Positions 32,801 to 45,424 of a stretch of DNA of 64,000 nt are shown here, piece after piece (within the stretch, counting starts at the first letter, position 1; every line of letters starts with the position of its first letter). Below the pieces are notes generated by a model, which had not been told where the DNA came from, made no database searches, and saw only the letters and a list, made by a program, of their open reading frames with translations. The stretch comes from Prostheceraeus crozeri (Eukaryota; Platyhelminthes; Polycladida; Euryleptidae): assembly GCA_907163375.1 (NCBI GenBank), contig CAJQUW010001764.1:1-64000 (forward strand), written 5' to 3'. The translations under genes and the position numbers were made by a program.

Positions 32801-34630
32801 ACACGTGACGACCAACTAAACCTGAATTCATGCTTCTGCCGTATGACGCATGTCGTACAGCATGTCGTATTGCCGAAACAACAAAATTGTCGCATAGCAT
32901 ATTGATTACTGTCCGGTGTAACTAAAACCTATGTAAAAATTTGGGCTCAAATTTCTGATCAGGAAATCGAAACCGAGGCCTTGCTGCGCTCGCTACCTGA
33001 AATACCACTTGGTTTTCCACTTTTAAAGTATGGTAAGTGGAGAAAAAAATCCTCCAAGCAAGATTTTCTGCACATCTTATATGGACACAATTAGTGTTTC
33101 AAAATAACCATCGGAAAGTGAAAACAAGTCGGAATTTTGCCTCAACAGGACACTGCTGAGACACAGTCGAAACACAGCCGAAGACACAAAGTCCAACTGC
33201 CTGCGTCTAACACGAAATGTAGTTTGTGAACAATTCACTTAAAACACATAATTCAATAGAAACAATAGTTCACTGGAGGAGGTCATCATAGAAATTGTTA
33301 GGTAATTTGAATTGAATCAGAAGCTGAAAATGTACGTTCGCTTGCAGGGGAGGTGTGTGGGGTGGCAAGAATGGCGATGGTTCGCGCAGTCATTGTCTTC
33401 AGACTCGGGTACTGGGCAGCGTGCTTGTACCCACTATCGCACAGGGTCTGGCTCGTGTCTCGACCATGTATAGGTCAACTGCATTGCGTCTTCAGTCTGT
33501 CATCGGCACAAGTGTAATAAAATAATGCTCTTTATTTGTCTAATATTGCCGTGGAATGAAATGAATTTTATAGATAGCTTGCCTCAACCCGTTATTTCCT
33601 AGATTTTTTATTAATTGATTTTCGTAATTTTTCTTTATGAAATAGCCTTCTCCATCTTTGAAGAGAGTATAGAAATCCGATTTTTGCAATATTGTTTAAT
33701 TTTTTCAAAATTCAAATTTGTCGATTATAGTCGACCCAGGTAGATACAGGCTACAATTGACACACGACTACAAAATATAGAGGAATGTCGCTAATTGGAA
33801 TCTATTGCTGATGAAAAGTCAAGAATTTGATAAAAAGTTGATAGAAAATGATAGTGTTATATAATCAGTAATTAATGAAAAATCAGGTACTGGGATTTGT
33901 CCTGATCATGATAGCTTATATGTCAGAGATGTTGATGAAAAGCATCTTCATTGACTCCTACAAATAGCATCGAACTATAGCATCATGTTTCATGATCATG
34001 TAGAGTGCGTGTCACTCTTATCAAAACTTGACCAAAAACGCTTAGTATCTTTCGGGAGAAACTAATCGTCCAATATGTCTTCCAATATGCAATTTCCGCA
34101 AATTTGAAACGCAGTGAATTAAATGGCTATTAAGAGCTTACATATGACAAGCAGGATTTTTCGAAACCAACTACGTTTCGTCATTGATGACCTAGAGAAG
34201 ATTTTTCACAGGTATCTGATTACATGAACTCGCAAACACCACCACACATTGTTTTCTAGGAGCCATTATGTTTTAGATCGACGAAAACTTTTCCGTTACA
34301 TTGTGCTTCTTTTTCTCCGACGTCTCGTTCTCTCGACCCTCAATGCTCTCAAGTATCAAATTCACTTTCATTAGCACTTGAAATTTCTGTGATTGGCAAC
34401 GATTGCCAGAATTAATTGTTGGTAGTTAGGTCCAATTAGACGACGGTCAGCGCTCGCACACTTTGTTGATCCAAAACAGTCGTCCACTCAGTATGTTGAT
34501 GGTTAATTCGGTTACGCACTTAGGTGCCGATTTAGGCACCAAATTGAAAATTAAAAAAATAACAAGAGAAAAATTAGAGAACCAGAAGATTAAACATGGT
34601 CAAATTGTTCATCAGGTAACTCAAACAACC
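29866..34630. other. Long stretch without recognisable genes
   Basis: About 4.8 kb of AT-rich DNA. Small frames exist (for example 30449-30640 plus, 31661-31888 minus, 32131-32343 minus) but none shows a domain, splice borders or repeat partner that I can support. A GC-richer block at 31690-31915 could be a SINE or decayed element; I found no A/B box. Nothing else is claimed. Confidence 0.4.
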
Positions 34631-34639
34631 CAAGCCATC

Positions 34640-36525
34640 ATATGTTTTTCATAAAATTGTCATGAGGCTATCACAAGAGCACTTGACGATCTCATTCCTC
34701 TACGTACTGTCAAAATTTGGCGGCGTTCGTCAGATCCTTAGTTTGACGACGAATGCAAATTCGCTAAGCGCCTCCTGCGTCGCGTCGAACGTTATCATCG
34801 CATCTCAGACATGCGCAGTGTCGAGACTGATACATGGCGAGTCTGTAAAGCGGCTTATCGAAATGTCTTGAGGTGTAAGCGTGAGTCGTTCTGGCGTTTC
34901 TAGGTGAAATCAGAGTATCATCAGCCTCGTCGGTTATGACAGTTAATCAATTCTCTTCTTCGTCGTGGACGTTGATCAACAACGGATCTATATGGCACTC
35001 CCGACTTTCAGAATTATTTCTCGCTCAAACTTGGGGACACTCGCTGTTCAACAACCAATTCGGATCCACTAACTTTTACCCTTGCACCATCCACGTGAAA
35101 TTCTCCTGTGTTCACTCCAGTTACTGCAAATCAATGCTGCTTTCGATGTCAAATAGTCCTCCATAGATCCTCTCCCAACGTACCTTTCCCAAGGTATTTT
35201 TCCTATTCATCAAACGACTTCGTGTATAACTCCAGTTATGAAGAAAGGCCACTTTGATATTAAAGACCTGACTTCCTATCGTCCAATCAACAACCTTCCT
35301 GCTATTTCCAAAACTTATTGAAAGGTTAGTATTCAAGCAATTAATTGACTTGCATTCAAATGATTTGATAAGCCCTCTTCAGTCTGCCTATCTCGATAAC
35401 AGTTCAACAGAGACTGCAATTCTGAAACTGGTGACAGAAATCCTTTCATCTACGGACGCTGGTGAAGTTACACTTGTCTCTGCCCTTGACATTTCCCCGG
35501 CGTTTGAGTCTGTTGATCATGATATTCTCTTCGATCGCATCTCCATTTCCTTTGGGGTGTCTGAATCGGCACCTATGTGGTTTGAGTCATTTTTGAGAAG
35601 ACGTCTACAATTCTACAAGTATCGTAAAATCATCTCATCTACTCTGTCTGTAAGCAGTGGCGTCCAACAAGAGTGGGACCATTCTATTTGTGTCATACAC
35701 TATGGACATCTTTCAACTTGTTCAAGGTTTTGGTCTGAAGGCTCGCGTTTTCGCGGATGATATTCAATTCAGGTCTATGGATCGTGCTGTCCGACTGATA
35801 TATCCAACCTTACTACGCAAATATCTCGCTGTGTAAATGAGATCGGCTCTTGGCTCAAGTCAAATAAATTGCGCCTCAACACGCAAAAGACGAAGTTAAT
35901 GTGGTGTGCCACGAGACATCGCCTCAACGAGCGTCACCAAGAACCAATCCTCATCGTCAACCACTTCGTCCGCCCAGTTTCGTCCATTCGCTGTCTTGGT
36001 GTCATCATTGATTCCACTTTCTCACTCGCATCCATGTTTCCACAATTTCGGAATTCTTCGACAAAGTCGATCCATTCGTCGCTCTATAACGCGCTCTCTG
36101 GCAATTCATCTTGTGACTTCCCTCGTCTTCCCAAGGTTTGAGTACTGCATTTTCGTTCTTTGTGGTCTGCCGGGCAGCAGAATTGCCCGACTTCCAGCGG
36201 TGAAAATGCCTCAGCTCGCATGGTTTTCGGTCTATCTCGACACGCTCATATCACACCAGCATTGAAAAACTTGAGATGGTTGTCAATAATATCCTCAATC
36301 GATCTACGCCTCGTCACCCTAGCATTCAAATGCACACGTCATGGTGTTGCTCCTGAGTACCTCAGTGACCTACTTGTTCCTGTCAGCTCACTTGCCCATC
36401 GCTCTAGCCTCAGATCCGCTTCTACGAACTGACTTGTCGTGTCAATAACACGTCTAAAAAAACGGTCGCCAATAAGCTCACAAGCCGAAAGCTGTTCTAA
36501 AACGACCTTCTTGGTCATCACTCAG
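34640..36525 (+). pseudogene. Decayed LINE, CR1/L2-like
   Basis: Pieces in order: endonuclease-RT linker (PWFDDECKFAKRLLRR near 34735), RT start (LTSYRPINNLPAISK near 35270), LISPLQSAYLDNSSTETAIL and LDISPAFESVDHDILFDRIS (35350-35545), FADDIQF (about 35750), then LMWCATRHRLNERH and SSIRCLGVIIDSTFSL (35880-36025), and a C-terminal thumb (36050-36430). The wording of QSAYxxxxSTETA and CLGVIIDS is typical of the CR1/L2 group. At least four frame changes and several stops separate the pieces. No APE endonuclease core or clear 3' tail was found. Confidence 0.8.
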
Positions 36526-36589
36526 AGACCTACAATTGGCACTACAATTCAAACAGCGACCATCTCAACGTTTTATTAATTCATCTGAC

Positions 36590-38275
36590 GATTTTGAATT
36601 TGCTATTCATGATGCTGCCTGCATCCTTCCGTTTCATCGACCTTACCAAAATCAATGCCCTTGGCTGCAATACCCGGTAATCCGCAAGTGTCGTAGTGAA
36701 TTACAAAGCACCGTCGACATGCATGGACAAGACAGTGACGAAGCAAATCATGCTGAAACATTACTACAGCTTGCTCACAAGGCATCTTTTGAAGACTATA
36801 TATAAAGACTCTGTGCGGATCTTAACGACGCTTTCACCTCAAGTAATTGCAGGAAAGCTCCGCTACCGGAAGAAGACACTGCCCACGAGCGCTTGTGTCC
36901 GCTGCATCTATCAAAGATCGCAAAGAAAAGATCACCGAGCACTATCAAAATTTATTCAATCGTGTCCCTCCTCCTGCCTATTGAGCCTATTTCCCACAAT
37001 GAAGTACGCAAAGCTTTGCTCTCAACTAGCCTTGACGGTGCGCCTGGCTCAGATAACATCACAGCGCGAGTCTTAGCGGTTACTACTTCTCATGTCACTG
37101 GAGTAATCAACAATCACGCTGTCCTTAATGGCGGCAAGGCACCAACTAGATGGCGCTAATCCATAATTGTATCCATTACAAAGAAATGTTCGTCTACTTC
37201 CCTTGACAACCAGCGCGGAATATCCCTTTTGTGCACATCCGCGAAACTTAATAATCGCATTCTTCTGTTCTAATATCCTTCAACGACGCTCGCTCCTTCA
37301 AGCAGGATTCCTACTTGAAAGATCCATAATTAAACAATTAGCCACCATCCGGTTAATCATTGACGACTGTAGAAAATTTCAACTTAACATCTCGATAGCT
37401 TTCATTGATTTTCATAGGGCATTCGATTCAATCTCAAGGAAAGCCGTTTCCGAATGTCTGCAATATCATAAAGTCCCAGAAATCCTTATAAAAGCAATAA
37501 CTGAACTGTACGAAGACACGGCAGCATGCGTAAAAACTGTGTATGGACTTGGTTTATCCGTTTATACTACCTCAGGTGTTCTACAGGGTGATACACTCGC
37601 CCCCTTCCTTTTTGTGACCTCCATCCGTGACGGCGCATTGAGAGACGCTCAGCTGACATGGCTACACAATCAAACGTCGAACGGGTTCTGGATCTCCAGC
37701 TTTCAGCTAACCGCACCTAGCATTTGCGGATGATATTGCCATCCTCAGTGATAATCCGCATGGGTTGCAGTCGTCAATGAACAGCATCTATGAATCCGCG
37801 GATGAAGTCGGCCTGAAATTAAAACGCAGCTAAACCTGAGGTGTTACACATCGGCCCCTAATCCTACCCGGATATTAAACTATCATCAGGTGAAACGTTG
37901 AAGTCGGCTAATAAATTCACGTGTCTCGCAGTCAAAAATCAGACTTTTCAAGGCCGCTGTAGAGCCAGTTTTGCTGTACGGATTAGAAGCTACGGCTATG
38001 ACAAACACCCGCTCCCAGGGATAAGACCAAACCCATCGTGCACTCGCCAGGTTTGCACTTGGAATTCACTATCCTGAAGTGATAAAAACTGAAGACCTTT
38101 GCCGAAAAGGCATCGCTTCCAATAGTCTACGCCAAAGAAGGCAGAAATTGGCAGGTTCTGCACACCCTGATTCGACTCTTTTGATTTTAATCAAATATAA
38201 ACCCTCCGAACCACTGACGCGGGGAACGTCCCACTTACTCTTACTGAGAGAGGAATTTGCAATATGTATACTGTG
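36590..38275 (+). pseudogene. Decayed LINE, RTE/RTE-X-like
   Basis: A second LINE directly follows the first. Visible parts: a linker (36590-36805), a fingers region (NEVRKALLSTSLDGAPGSDN in mixed frames near 37000), then the long frame 37167-37733 with QAGFLLERSIIKQLATIRLI, FIDFHRAFDSISRKAVSECL and SGVLQGDTLAPFLF, and FADDIAILSD near 37728. FIDFxxAFDSIxR and GVLQGDTLAPFLF are usual in RTE-type elements. Several frame changes and an apparent small deletion make it inactive. Different wording from the LINE at 34640 shows it belongs to another clade. Confidence 0.8.
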
Positions 38276-39323
38276 AAAGTTGTCTCTTTTATTTGTTTTT
38301 TCGAATAAAAGTATTTTCATCATTGTGCAAAGCCCTTGAAGTTTTGTGAAAATACATGCCTTTAATAATAAAATATGTCATCCTTCTTCTCCTTATTGGC
38401 GGGATGAGTTATTGATAACATGAGCATTTCCTTTGCGAGCGCGAGTCATAATTACGGTTTGAAAAGCAGACACGCGTTTGCATATTTCGATCTATTAATA
38501 CGTTGCATCTGCGAATGTAAAAATATGCACTAACACTTGTTATAAACATTTAAGTTGCATTTAGCTGGTGGCTATGTATGCCTATATTGGCTCATAAATA
38601 CTCATATGCCTTTATTCTAAACTACAAGACATTTTGAGAGAATCTTTATGATGCAAAATATGATAATTGATAAGATAATAATTTGCGAATATATTCAAAG
38701 GGCTACTATTTTCTAAATAAGTCGGGAATGGGCCTAAAAATTAGAAAAAAATACGAGTCGGGCTCTGACCGAAAAATTAATAAATCTAGAAAGGTACCGA
38801 AAACTCTGGGCCGGTTCCCTTTCTGGGCTCTTTTACCCAGGATCGACGAAAAAAAGCAATATCTTTATGCATAATAATATGCGAAATTAACTTTTTTACC
38901 AGAATTTATCATCAATATGAAAATCTAGTCCACGGCAGAATTCAATTGTTCTCAATCATCGAAATGATAAAAAGAAGTCGATTGAATATTGATAGTTCAA
39001 TGCACAATGTGCATGTAAAGTTAAGTTTATCCAAAAGTTTGAAATCTTGTGTTTCGATCAATCAGTAAATTTGAATGAAAATTTACAAAAATCTTGAAAA
39101 TACCACTAATCGGAAAATAATCGGCCGATTACCGCTTATCGTTCTGTCATGTCAATAATCGGCCGATTAATCGGTTATATTGAATATATAAACAATCGAA
39201 AAGTGCCTATAATCAAGCAATCTGTATCAAATACACAAGTATGTCTTGATGTCAATTTCTTGATAAAGAGTTCATGTAAAACAATATGCAAAAAAATAAT
39301 ATATATATGTATATATATATATA
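38276..39323. other. AT-rich spacer ending in a TA microsatellite
   Basis: No genes seen. Two copies of ATAATCGGCCGATTA near 39115 and 39162 look like a hAT-type end, but no partner end was found. A (TA)n tract (about 39298-39325) supplied the TA target for the Tc1 element that starts at 39326. Confidence 0.5.
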
Positions 39324-39562
39324 TACACTCATTGACATAATTATTGAAACAAACTATCATTAGCTTGAATTGAAGTTTGTTTCATTTTTTTCTCATGTGT
39401 GATGCAATATCTCGCTTTCTATGTATTACCATTCAACACATTAGAGAATGGAGAAAGATCTATAGTGGTCAAATTTCAAATTTTGATATCGATACAACTG
39501 TCACAATTGCTTTTACAAATTGAACATAAACGTGAACTGAAATCCAGGTTTTGTAAAATAAA

Positions 39563-40062
39563 ATGGCACACGATCAGTTTACCAGAGGCATGGCTATTGG
39601 AATGATTCGTTGTGGTAGAAGTTGTGCGAGTGTTGCCGAAGAGCTGCAACTGTCGAGTCGTTGTTAGGAGGTGGTGGTGTCGGAAAGCAGAAGGAGATGT
39701 TAAAAAGAAGAAGGGATCTGGTCGACCAAGAAAGTCTGCAGGAAGGACAGACGCACGTCTAGTTTTAGCTGCAAAGAGGAATAGATTTGTGTCAGTCCCA
39801 AAGCTAGTCGTACGCTGGTAGAGTGCCTCAAATATAGACTGTAGCGTTCGAACGGCTTACCGAAGATTGCGAGAAGCTGGAATTCAATCGCGACGACCAG
39901 CTGTCCTAATTCCATTGAGTTTTGAGCACCGCAGAAGACGAGTCGCCTGGTGTGATGCCCATCGCTCATGGAATGACCATCACTGGCAGAAAGTCTTGTG
40001 GACCGATGAATCGAGATTCACTCTGGATTTCAATGACGGTCGTGTCAGAGTGCATCGTTTTC
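39563..40062 (+). pseudogene. Tc1 transposase, N-terminal part
   Basis: Starts MAHDQFTRGMAIGMIRCGRS, the first helix-turn-helix. In-frame stop TAG follows QLSSRC near 39667, and the second DNA-binding part (GSGRPRKSAGRTDARLVLAA, a GRPRK AT-hook) continues in another frame. Then come SVRTAYRRLREAGIQSRRPA and the first catalytic aspartate in HWQKVLWTDESRFTL near 40000. The part ends where the LINE enters, after RVRVHR. Confidence 0.85.
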
Positions 40063-41799
40063 TGTCTTCTGGGTGCATGTTCCCAAGACCCAGTTCAGCG
40101 TTTCGTGACTTTATTTGACTACAGAAAAGAATATCTTGGTAATTTCTTGAATACGATGGCAAACGTTGATTGGCATGAGCTATACTCCAGTGAGCAGAAT
40201 ATCGATATCAAGACTTCAAAGTTTTATGAACTCCTGCAACCGGCCTTACGAGAAATTCCAAAAAACACAGTCGTTTTGACAGACCGGGATAAGCCGTGGA
40301 TGACGCCTTTGACAAAGTATATCATTCAAAAACGCTGGGACGCCTTTAGAGCTGGTAATTACGAATTGTATGAGCATTATAAGATCAAAGCAAAACTAGA
40401 AATAGATGCAGCAAAGCGAGCCTGGAGTAAACGGTCACTTGATGATACACGAAGTATCTGGAACATTGTAAAGCAGTACAAAGGCACGAATAAAGCCCCA
40501 CTGAGAAATAGTGATATATCAGCCAATGATTTAAATGACTTTTTACGTCAATTTTCAGTGACAAAGTTATTTCGACACCTATTGCAGGTGATTCTCCGTG
40601 GTGTAGCTTGATTGAACCAAGCGAAATCGAGGAACTGCTTCAAAAATTGCCGAATAAAGGCGAAGGGTCGGATGGTTTTCCGAGCAAATTACTGAAAGTC
40701 GGGTCATCATATCTCTGCTACCCTTTATGTCATTTGTTCAACACTTCATTATTGTTGAATACTTTTCCGGAATTGTGGAAAATGGCAAAAGTTGTACCTG
40801 CTCCCAAGTGCCTTCGCCCATCTGTTGCTGATTTTAGACCAATTTCGGTACTACCTGTAATCGCCAGAATTTTTGAGCGGCTTATTTTGAAGCGCATGTA
40901 TCCAACTTTAATTGACTTCCATGGTTCTAATCAGTATGGATTTCTCAAAGGTAGCAGACTACTTTACATGATGACAGTTCGATTTTCAAACATGCCGATG
41001 ACATTGTTCTTTGCCTACCTCATAAGATCTCAAACAGCGACGAGATTAGGAATAAGGAAGAGCTTCAGCATGTTGTTGGATGGGCGACAGAAAAAGGCCT
41101 TTCCTTAAATATGACTAAAAGTTGTCAAATGCTGATTAAAACTAAAAGTACAAATTCCGTCAGCCCTCTTGATTTTCCTCTCCCATCTCGGAAGGATTTG
41201 AGTATTTTGGGTATCGAATTTGTGAATCACTATCATGGACCGCGCATGTAGATGCTAGATTGCGTAAAGCTAGCAAATTTCTCCATCTTCTAAGGGTACT
41301 GAAGAGCATTATTACCAAAGATGAACTGATTCGTGTATACCAATGTCTTGTTCTTGGTACTCTGAGTTATGGCAGCACGGTGTATGTTGGCAGAATTTTG
41401 AAAAAGGATAAGCGTAAGATCAACAAATTCGTGCGTCGCTGTCACTGGGTTATATGTGGAAAGAAATGCAAGGAGGAGGACTGTCTACCTGATTTTTACC
41501 AAGCACAGGAAAAGCAGGCACTCAGACTGTTTTCGAAAGCTTTGAGTTTTGTTGACCATGTGTTGCATCCTATTTTGCCTGAACGTTTGCCAAGTGGTCG
41601 CGTCAGAATTCCAAAATGCATTACCTTGAGACATCAAACTTCCTTTGTGCCGTTTATGAGCAAAATGTTTAATTCCATGTTCTCAGGTTCTCATCGTCTG
41701 ACTTAAATCTTGACTTTATTTGGTACTTCACAACTTGTAATTGATGATTTTTAATTTTGAGAAATAAACGCTTTCTATTCTATTCTATTCTATTCTATA
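40063..41799 (+). pseudogene. 5'-truncated LINE inserted in the Tc1 (CR1/L2/Daphne-like)
   Basis: The linker region KPWMTPLTKYIIQKRWDAFR leads to an RT with LQKLPNKGEGSDGFPSKLL, VADFRPISVLPVIARIFERL and NQYGFLKGSR, an internal loss, then HADDIVLCLPHK (41000-41040) and the thumb with LRVLKSIITKDELIRVYQCL. It ends in an AATAAACGC(TTTCTAT)(TCTAT)n microsatellite tail (41763-41799), a feature of L2/CR1-type LINEs. Target bases GTTTTC (about 40057) and GTCTTC (41800-41805) look like an imperfect short duplication. A frame change near 40605 and one near the HADD motif disable it. Confidence 0.85.
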
Positions 41800-41802
41800 G
41801 TC

Positions 41803-42314
41803 TTCCAGGTGAACGCTTTACCCCATGCTGTATTAAAGAACACGACAGATATGGTGGTGGAAGTGTTATGCTGTGGGGTGGCATTTGGCATGGCGGACGA
41901 ACGACAGCAGTCATCATCAAAGGCACGTTGACTGGAGAGAGGTATCTCAATGAAATTGTGCTTCCTGTTGTTGCCCCAGTGGTCAGGGTGGAGGATCTCG
42001 TCTTCCAAGACGACAACGCAAGACCACATCGCTCCTCGGTTGTCATTGCCACTGTTAGGAGATTGAACATTCAAACCCTTGACTGGCCTACACGCTCACC
42101 TGACTTGTCACCCATTGAACAAGTCTGGGACGAGCTTGGGCGGCGAGTGAGAGACCGCTATTCACTTCCACCAGTGTCCCTGAAGATTCTCTCTGAAAGA
42201 CTGACAGAGCAGTGGCTTCTCCCTGAAACATACATCATTCAGAAACTTTGTGAATCCATGCCATCTCGGATTACTGAGTGTATTGGAGCTAGAGGGGGGC
42301 GTACGCGCTATTAA
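41803..42314 (+). pseudogene. Tc1 transposase, C-terminal part
   Basis: Resumes exactly where the N-terminal part stopped, with LPGERFTPCCI, then GGGSVMLWGGIWHGGRTTAV, the second aspartate in FQDDNARPH (about 42009) and the glutamate in SPDLSPIEQVWDEL. The spacing is 34 residues, so the enzyme is DD34E. The stop lies just before the 3' inverted repeat. This half is uninterrupted, so the decay is mostly in the first half plus the LINE. Confidence 0.9.
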
Positions 42315-42556
42315 AGTTGAATCTGCTACATGCGTTGTTTTTCTGTGCTAGCGACTTGGTGGAGATTGAGACGAAATTATCAAGGTATCATACATACATG
42401 TATATATACCAGTCAAAAATGAAAGAAGTTAAAGAAGTAAATGTTTCAAAAATTTTGTCAATGAGTGTACATCAAATCCATATACGAGTCTCTTATATCA
42501 AATTTATTCGAAAAATAATCTATTCATGAGGGAAGCAATTTCGTTATTCAAATTCT

Positions 42557-42848
42557 CTAATTGTGCACAGATTCTTTTCTTTCATCGCTTTTCTCGGCCT
42601 GCAATTCGGTTTTTGTTCGCTTTTCTTCAGCTGCCTTCAATTCTGATTGACGCTTGTGCGAATCTGCAACCGTCGAAGCTTTGTAGCGAGAAGGAGATGA
42701 ACGAACACTGGTTTTGTGCTCGCGATTGATTTCACAGTTTGCCGCATCAGAATCACATTTGAAATGAATGTGATCGTGTATGATCCTCTGCGCAATAAGA
42801 GTGCGCTCCAATTGGTTCTCAATGATGAGTGATTTGTTGACTGAGACC
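42557..42848 (-). pseudogene. C-terminal part of a transposase-like protein (right piece)
   Basis: Read on the minus strand it continues the 43570-43735 piece: VSVNKSLIIENQLERTLIAQ, then RIIHDHIHF, then a charged K/E-rich tail ending KSDERKESVHN. From memory the wording SHGQAxxxRGxSVNK...ENLxExxLxAQRxIxDH recurs in repetitive proteins of many invertebrates and behaves like a transposase dimerisation end; I cannot name the superfamily with certainty. It is cut by an inserted element at 42849-43569. Confidence 0.55.
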
Positions 42849-43569
42849 CAGGGGTTTTTTCCCGCCAATCCTTCCGTTTTGGCGGAAATTAATTTCACGA
42901 TTTCCGCCAATTGGCGGAAATGATTTTTTCTTTCTCATGGTGGCTTGTTATAAGCTAATTGTCTGTTTTGTTGATCTGCAGAGGTCCGATGCACGCTGTT
43001 AGGGAAGCCTGTCTGACTCTTTCCCATTCGCACCAAACATTTTCATGAAACAATTAGCCTTTAATCCACAGACCTAGTAACGGTGAATGATGAATCCACA
43101 GTAACGGTGAATGAATGCAGTCTTCCCTAATCCTAGGTCTGTGCTTTAATCGTTGAATCTGGAAAACTAGGAAAAGCAAGCGTGCGTTGGTGTGACGTCA
43201 TTCAGGGTGTTTCTAGCTGCTGTTGAAGTGAAACACGAGATGTTCCCTAAATCAGCAACATCAGCGTGTATTCCGACGTCCACAACACCTTGATGGCAGC
43301 CTTCCACTTTTCTGTGATGGGCTGGAATTTTTATGGAAGGGCTAGCAGTTTTTATGGCGAAGATTCCATTCTTTTTATACGATATGACTGATTCAGGTCA
43401 GAATCAGTTACTGAGGAGAAGTGGTGAATGTTAAGGCGCATTGTTCTGTGGTGGTACAACTGAAAAGATCCAAATATAGCTCTCTTCAAGCCATCATTTT
43501 AGTGGCGGAAATTTTTTGAGCGATTTCCGCCAATTGGCGGAAGGATCGACGACGATAAAAAACCCTGCA
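42849..43569. mobile_element. 721-bp non-autonomous hAT-like element with twin palindromes
   Basis: The ends CAGGGGTTTTTT and the inverse of TGCAGGGTTTTTT are similar. Flanking CTGAGACC (42841-42848) and GTGAGACC (43570-43577) match at 7 of 8 bases. Just inside each end lies the same perfect palindrome TTCCGCCAATTGGCGGAA (42902-42919 and 43525-43542). No coding capacity. It interrupts the transposase-like frame between SIGRG and VSVNK. Confidence 0.75.
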
Positions 43570-43735
43570 GTGAGACCCCCCTTCCGATCGAAGCTTGTCC
43601 GTGAGACAGACAAAGGACAATCTTCACGAACTTTTGTAAGCCCAGGGAGTAATCTTTGGTGACATGGAAGAGAAACTGATCAGGTCGTAAATTGGTTTTG
43701 AACTCTACCAGCTCCTCCTTCTTTGATGTACACAT
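43570..43735 (-). pseudogene. Transposase-like protein, left piece (upstream part)
   Basis: Minus-strand frame MCTSKKEELVEFKTNLRPDQ, then FLFHVTKDYSLGLQKFVKIV, LCLSHGQASIGRG, ending at the inserted element and resuming at 42848. No upstream catalytic domain could be traced beyond 43735, so the parent element is truncated or badly decayed. Confidence 0.5.
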
Positions 43736-45424
43736 TATAAAGTAGCTTTTGTCTGGTCAGCTTCTTCTCCTGTCATCAATTGGCAATCTACCAGGTGTTA
43801 AAGAGCATCAGACTTGACCTTTTTCCTTTTTTCTTCGTCCGAAGCCATCAATGACGGTTGAAGACAGGAACAAGGAGGACAAGGTGCTTAAGCAGACTTT
43901 GCATAGTCCGTGAACGAATTTTTCAATGCAGCCGACCGAAAATTAATGCAATATCATGATCCTAAAATCAAAGTGAAACAGTTATACTACAATCACATGC
44001 GAATTTTATAACCAAAAAGGAAATTTTGTGGCATTTCTTGACCCAATATCTGTTTTAATGACATATGACTTTTTTATTACAAGAACCCTTGATTCATTCA
44101 TTTGGATGCAGCCACTGTGGCTTTTCAGCACGATATATAGCTTTGATAGCAGCAGACAATAACGTTATTTACATGTATTTTCAAAAATCTCTGTTTGAGT
44201 TGCATTCAAAACCGCCAAATTATACCAATGTCTTCAGACGCTTTCATGTGATAGCTGATCAAAACGCTTATCAACGTCATACACCATCAATTTCCAAATG
44301 ATGTTCAAGACATCAATTTTTTGAAAGAAGTGGAATTCAAATTTTGAATTGCTAATTACAGTGAGAAGACGATCGAGTTCGCAAAAACTGCCACCACTAC
44401 TGGAACGAGCACTTGTCAATTATGGTGCACTGTAATTGTTGGAGCAATCGAGTGACAGGAACATCAAACTCAGAAGGGGCGTGCTCGAGGATCCCCTGGT
44501 TTTTCGAGCTCGTAATATACGTAGTACAAATATAGCCGCGGTACAGGTAAGATATATCCCTGGTAAAATAGGGTCAAGATGCCGCATGCGGTAAAAGATT
44601 AAACAAATTAGTGTTGCACAAATAGGTTGACAAACACGGTCATTTCAATATTGCATCAACAAAATAATAGAAAATACATGTCACTGCGTGTGCGCGTACT
44701 AACGACTGGATATAGACATAAAGTTTCAAAATGACGGCCTCCGTCCTTCTAGTGTTAAATGAGGATTCCCGGTATTTATTTAGTTGTCAAGGTTTATCGA
44801 CCACTTTCATTCATTATCACAATCATTCATTTACAATTATCGACAATATTTCATTATACAAAATAAATCTAATCAGACATTGTAACCGATTTTAGCCGGT
44901 TAAGAGAAAGTGTAACCGGTTAACCGATCCCAGCCCTGGCATTCACGTATATCCATGATGTGCATTCATGCAATCTCCTTCCCATAGTGGTGACGAGCTT
45001 GGTATTGTGATCTGTTGGTGCCCATAACACATCATCATTTTTATCATCCATCATAGGTTTATTATCAGTCACAGGTCATACATCAGAGATAAAATGGATA
45101 TTTTGTCTTCGCTCTCAGTAAGTAGCAAACGCACTATACTTCTCCCAATCCACAGTCACTATCTGTAGCTTTTTAAGTAATCACTTATAATCTTGAATCT
45201 GCAGACAAGAAATAATCAAGTTGTACAGAACTATTGAAACTAGTGATGCTAGGGTGATTGCTATTTGAATAGTTTAGAAAATTGAAGCCATTCAACTAAT
45301 AATGAGAAAACCAAGTTTCTTAAAAACAGCAGCTGCTGAGCTACGTGATTATTTTGAAATCATTGGTGAAATACAGTAGCTACATATACACTAAGTCTGG
45401 TGATGTAAGACAACAAACATTTAC
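43736..45424. other. Spacer with one stray hAT-like end
   Basis: AT-rich DNA without a supported gene. CCGGTTAACCGATCCCAGCC at about 44916-44936, followed by CTGG, looks like a common hAT-type terminus, but I could not find its partner. Confidence 0.4.

Larger units (their letters stand above)
39326..42467 (+). mobile_element. Tc1/mariner element split by a LINE
   Basis: The ends CACTCATTGACATAATTATT (39326) and the inverse of CACTCATTGACAAAATTTTT (ending 42467) match over ~27 bp with a few differences, and both are flanked by TA (39324-39325 and 42468-42469), the Tc1 target duplication. Without the LINE at 40063-41799 the element is about 1.4 kb, the usual size for Tc1 elements. Confidence 0.9.

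Noticed and set aside
39115-39175. Two ATAATCGGCCGATTA copies as possible transposon ends
   Set aside because: They are direct and very close together, without a target duplication; insufficient for an element call.
44916-44940. Stray hAT-like terminus (CCGGTTAACCGATCCCAGCC, then CTGG)
   Set aside because: No matching inverted end or duplication found nearby, so no element was drawn.
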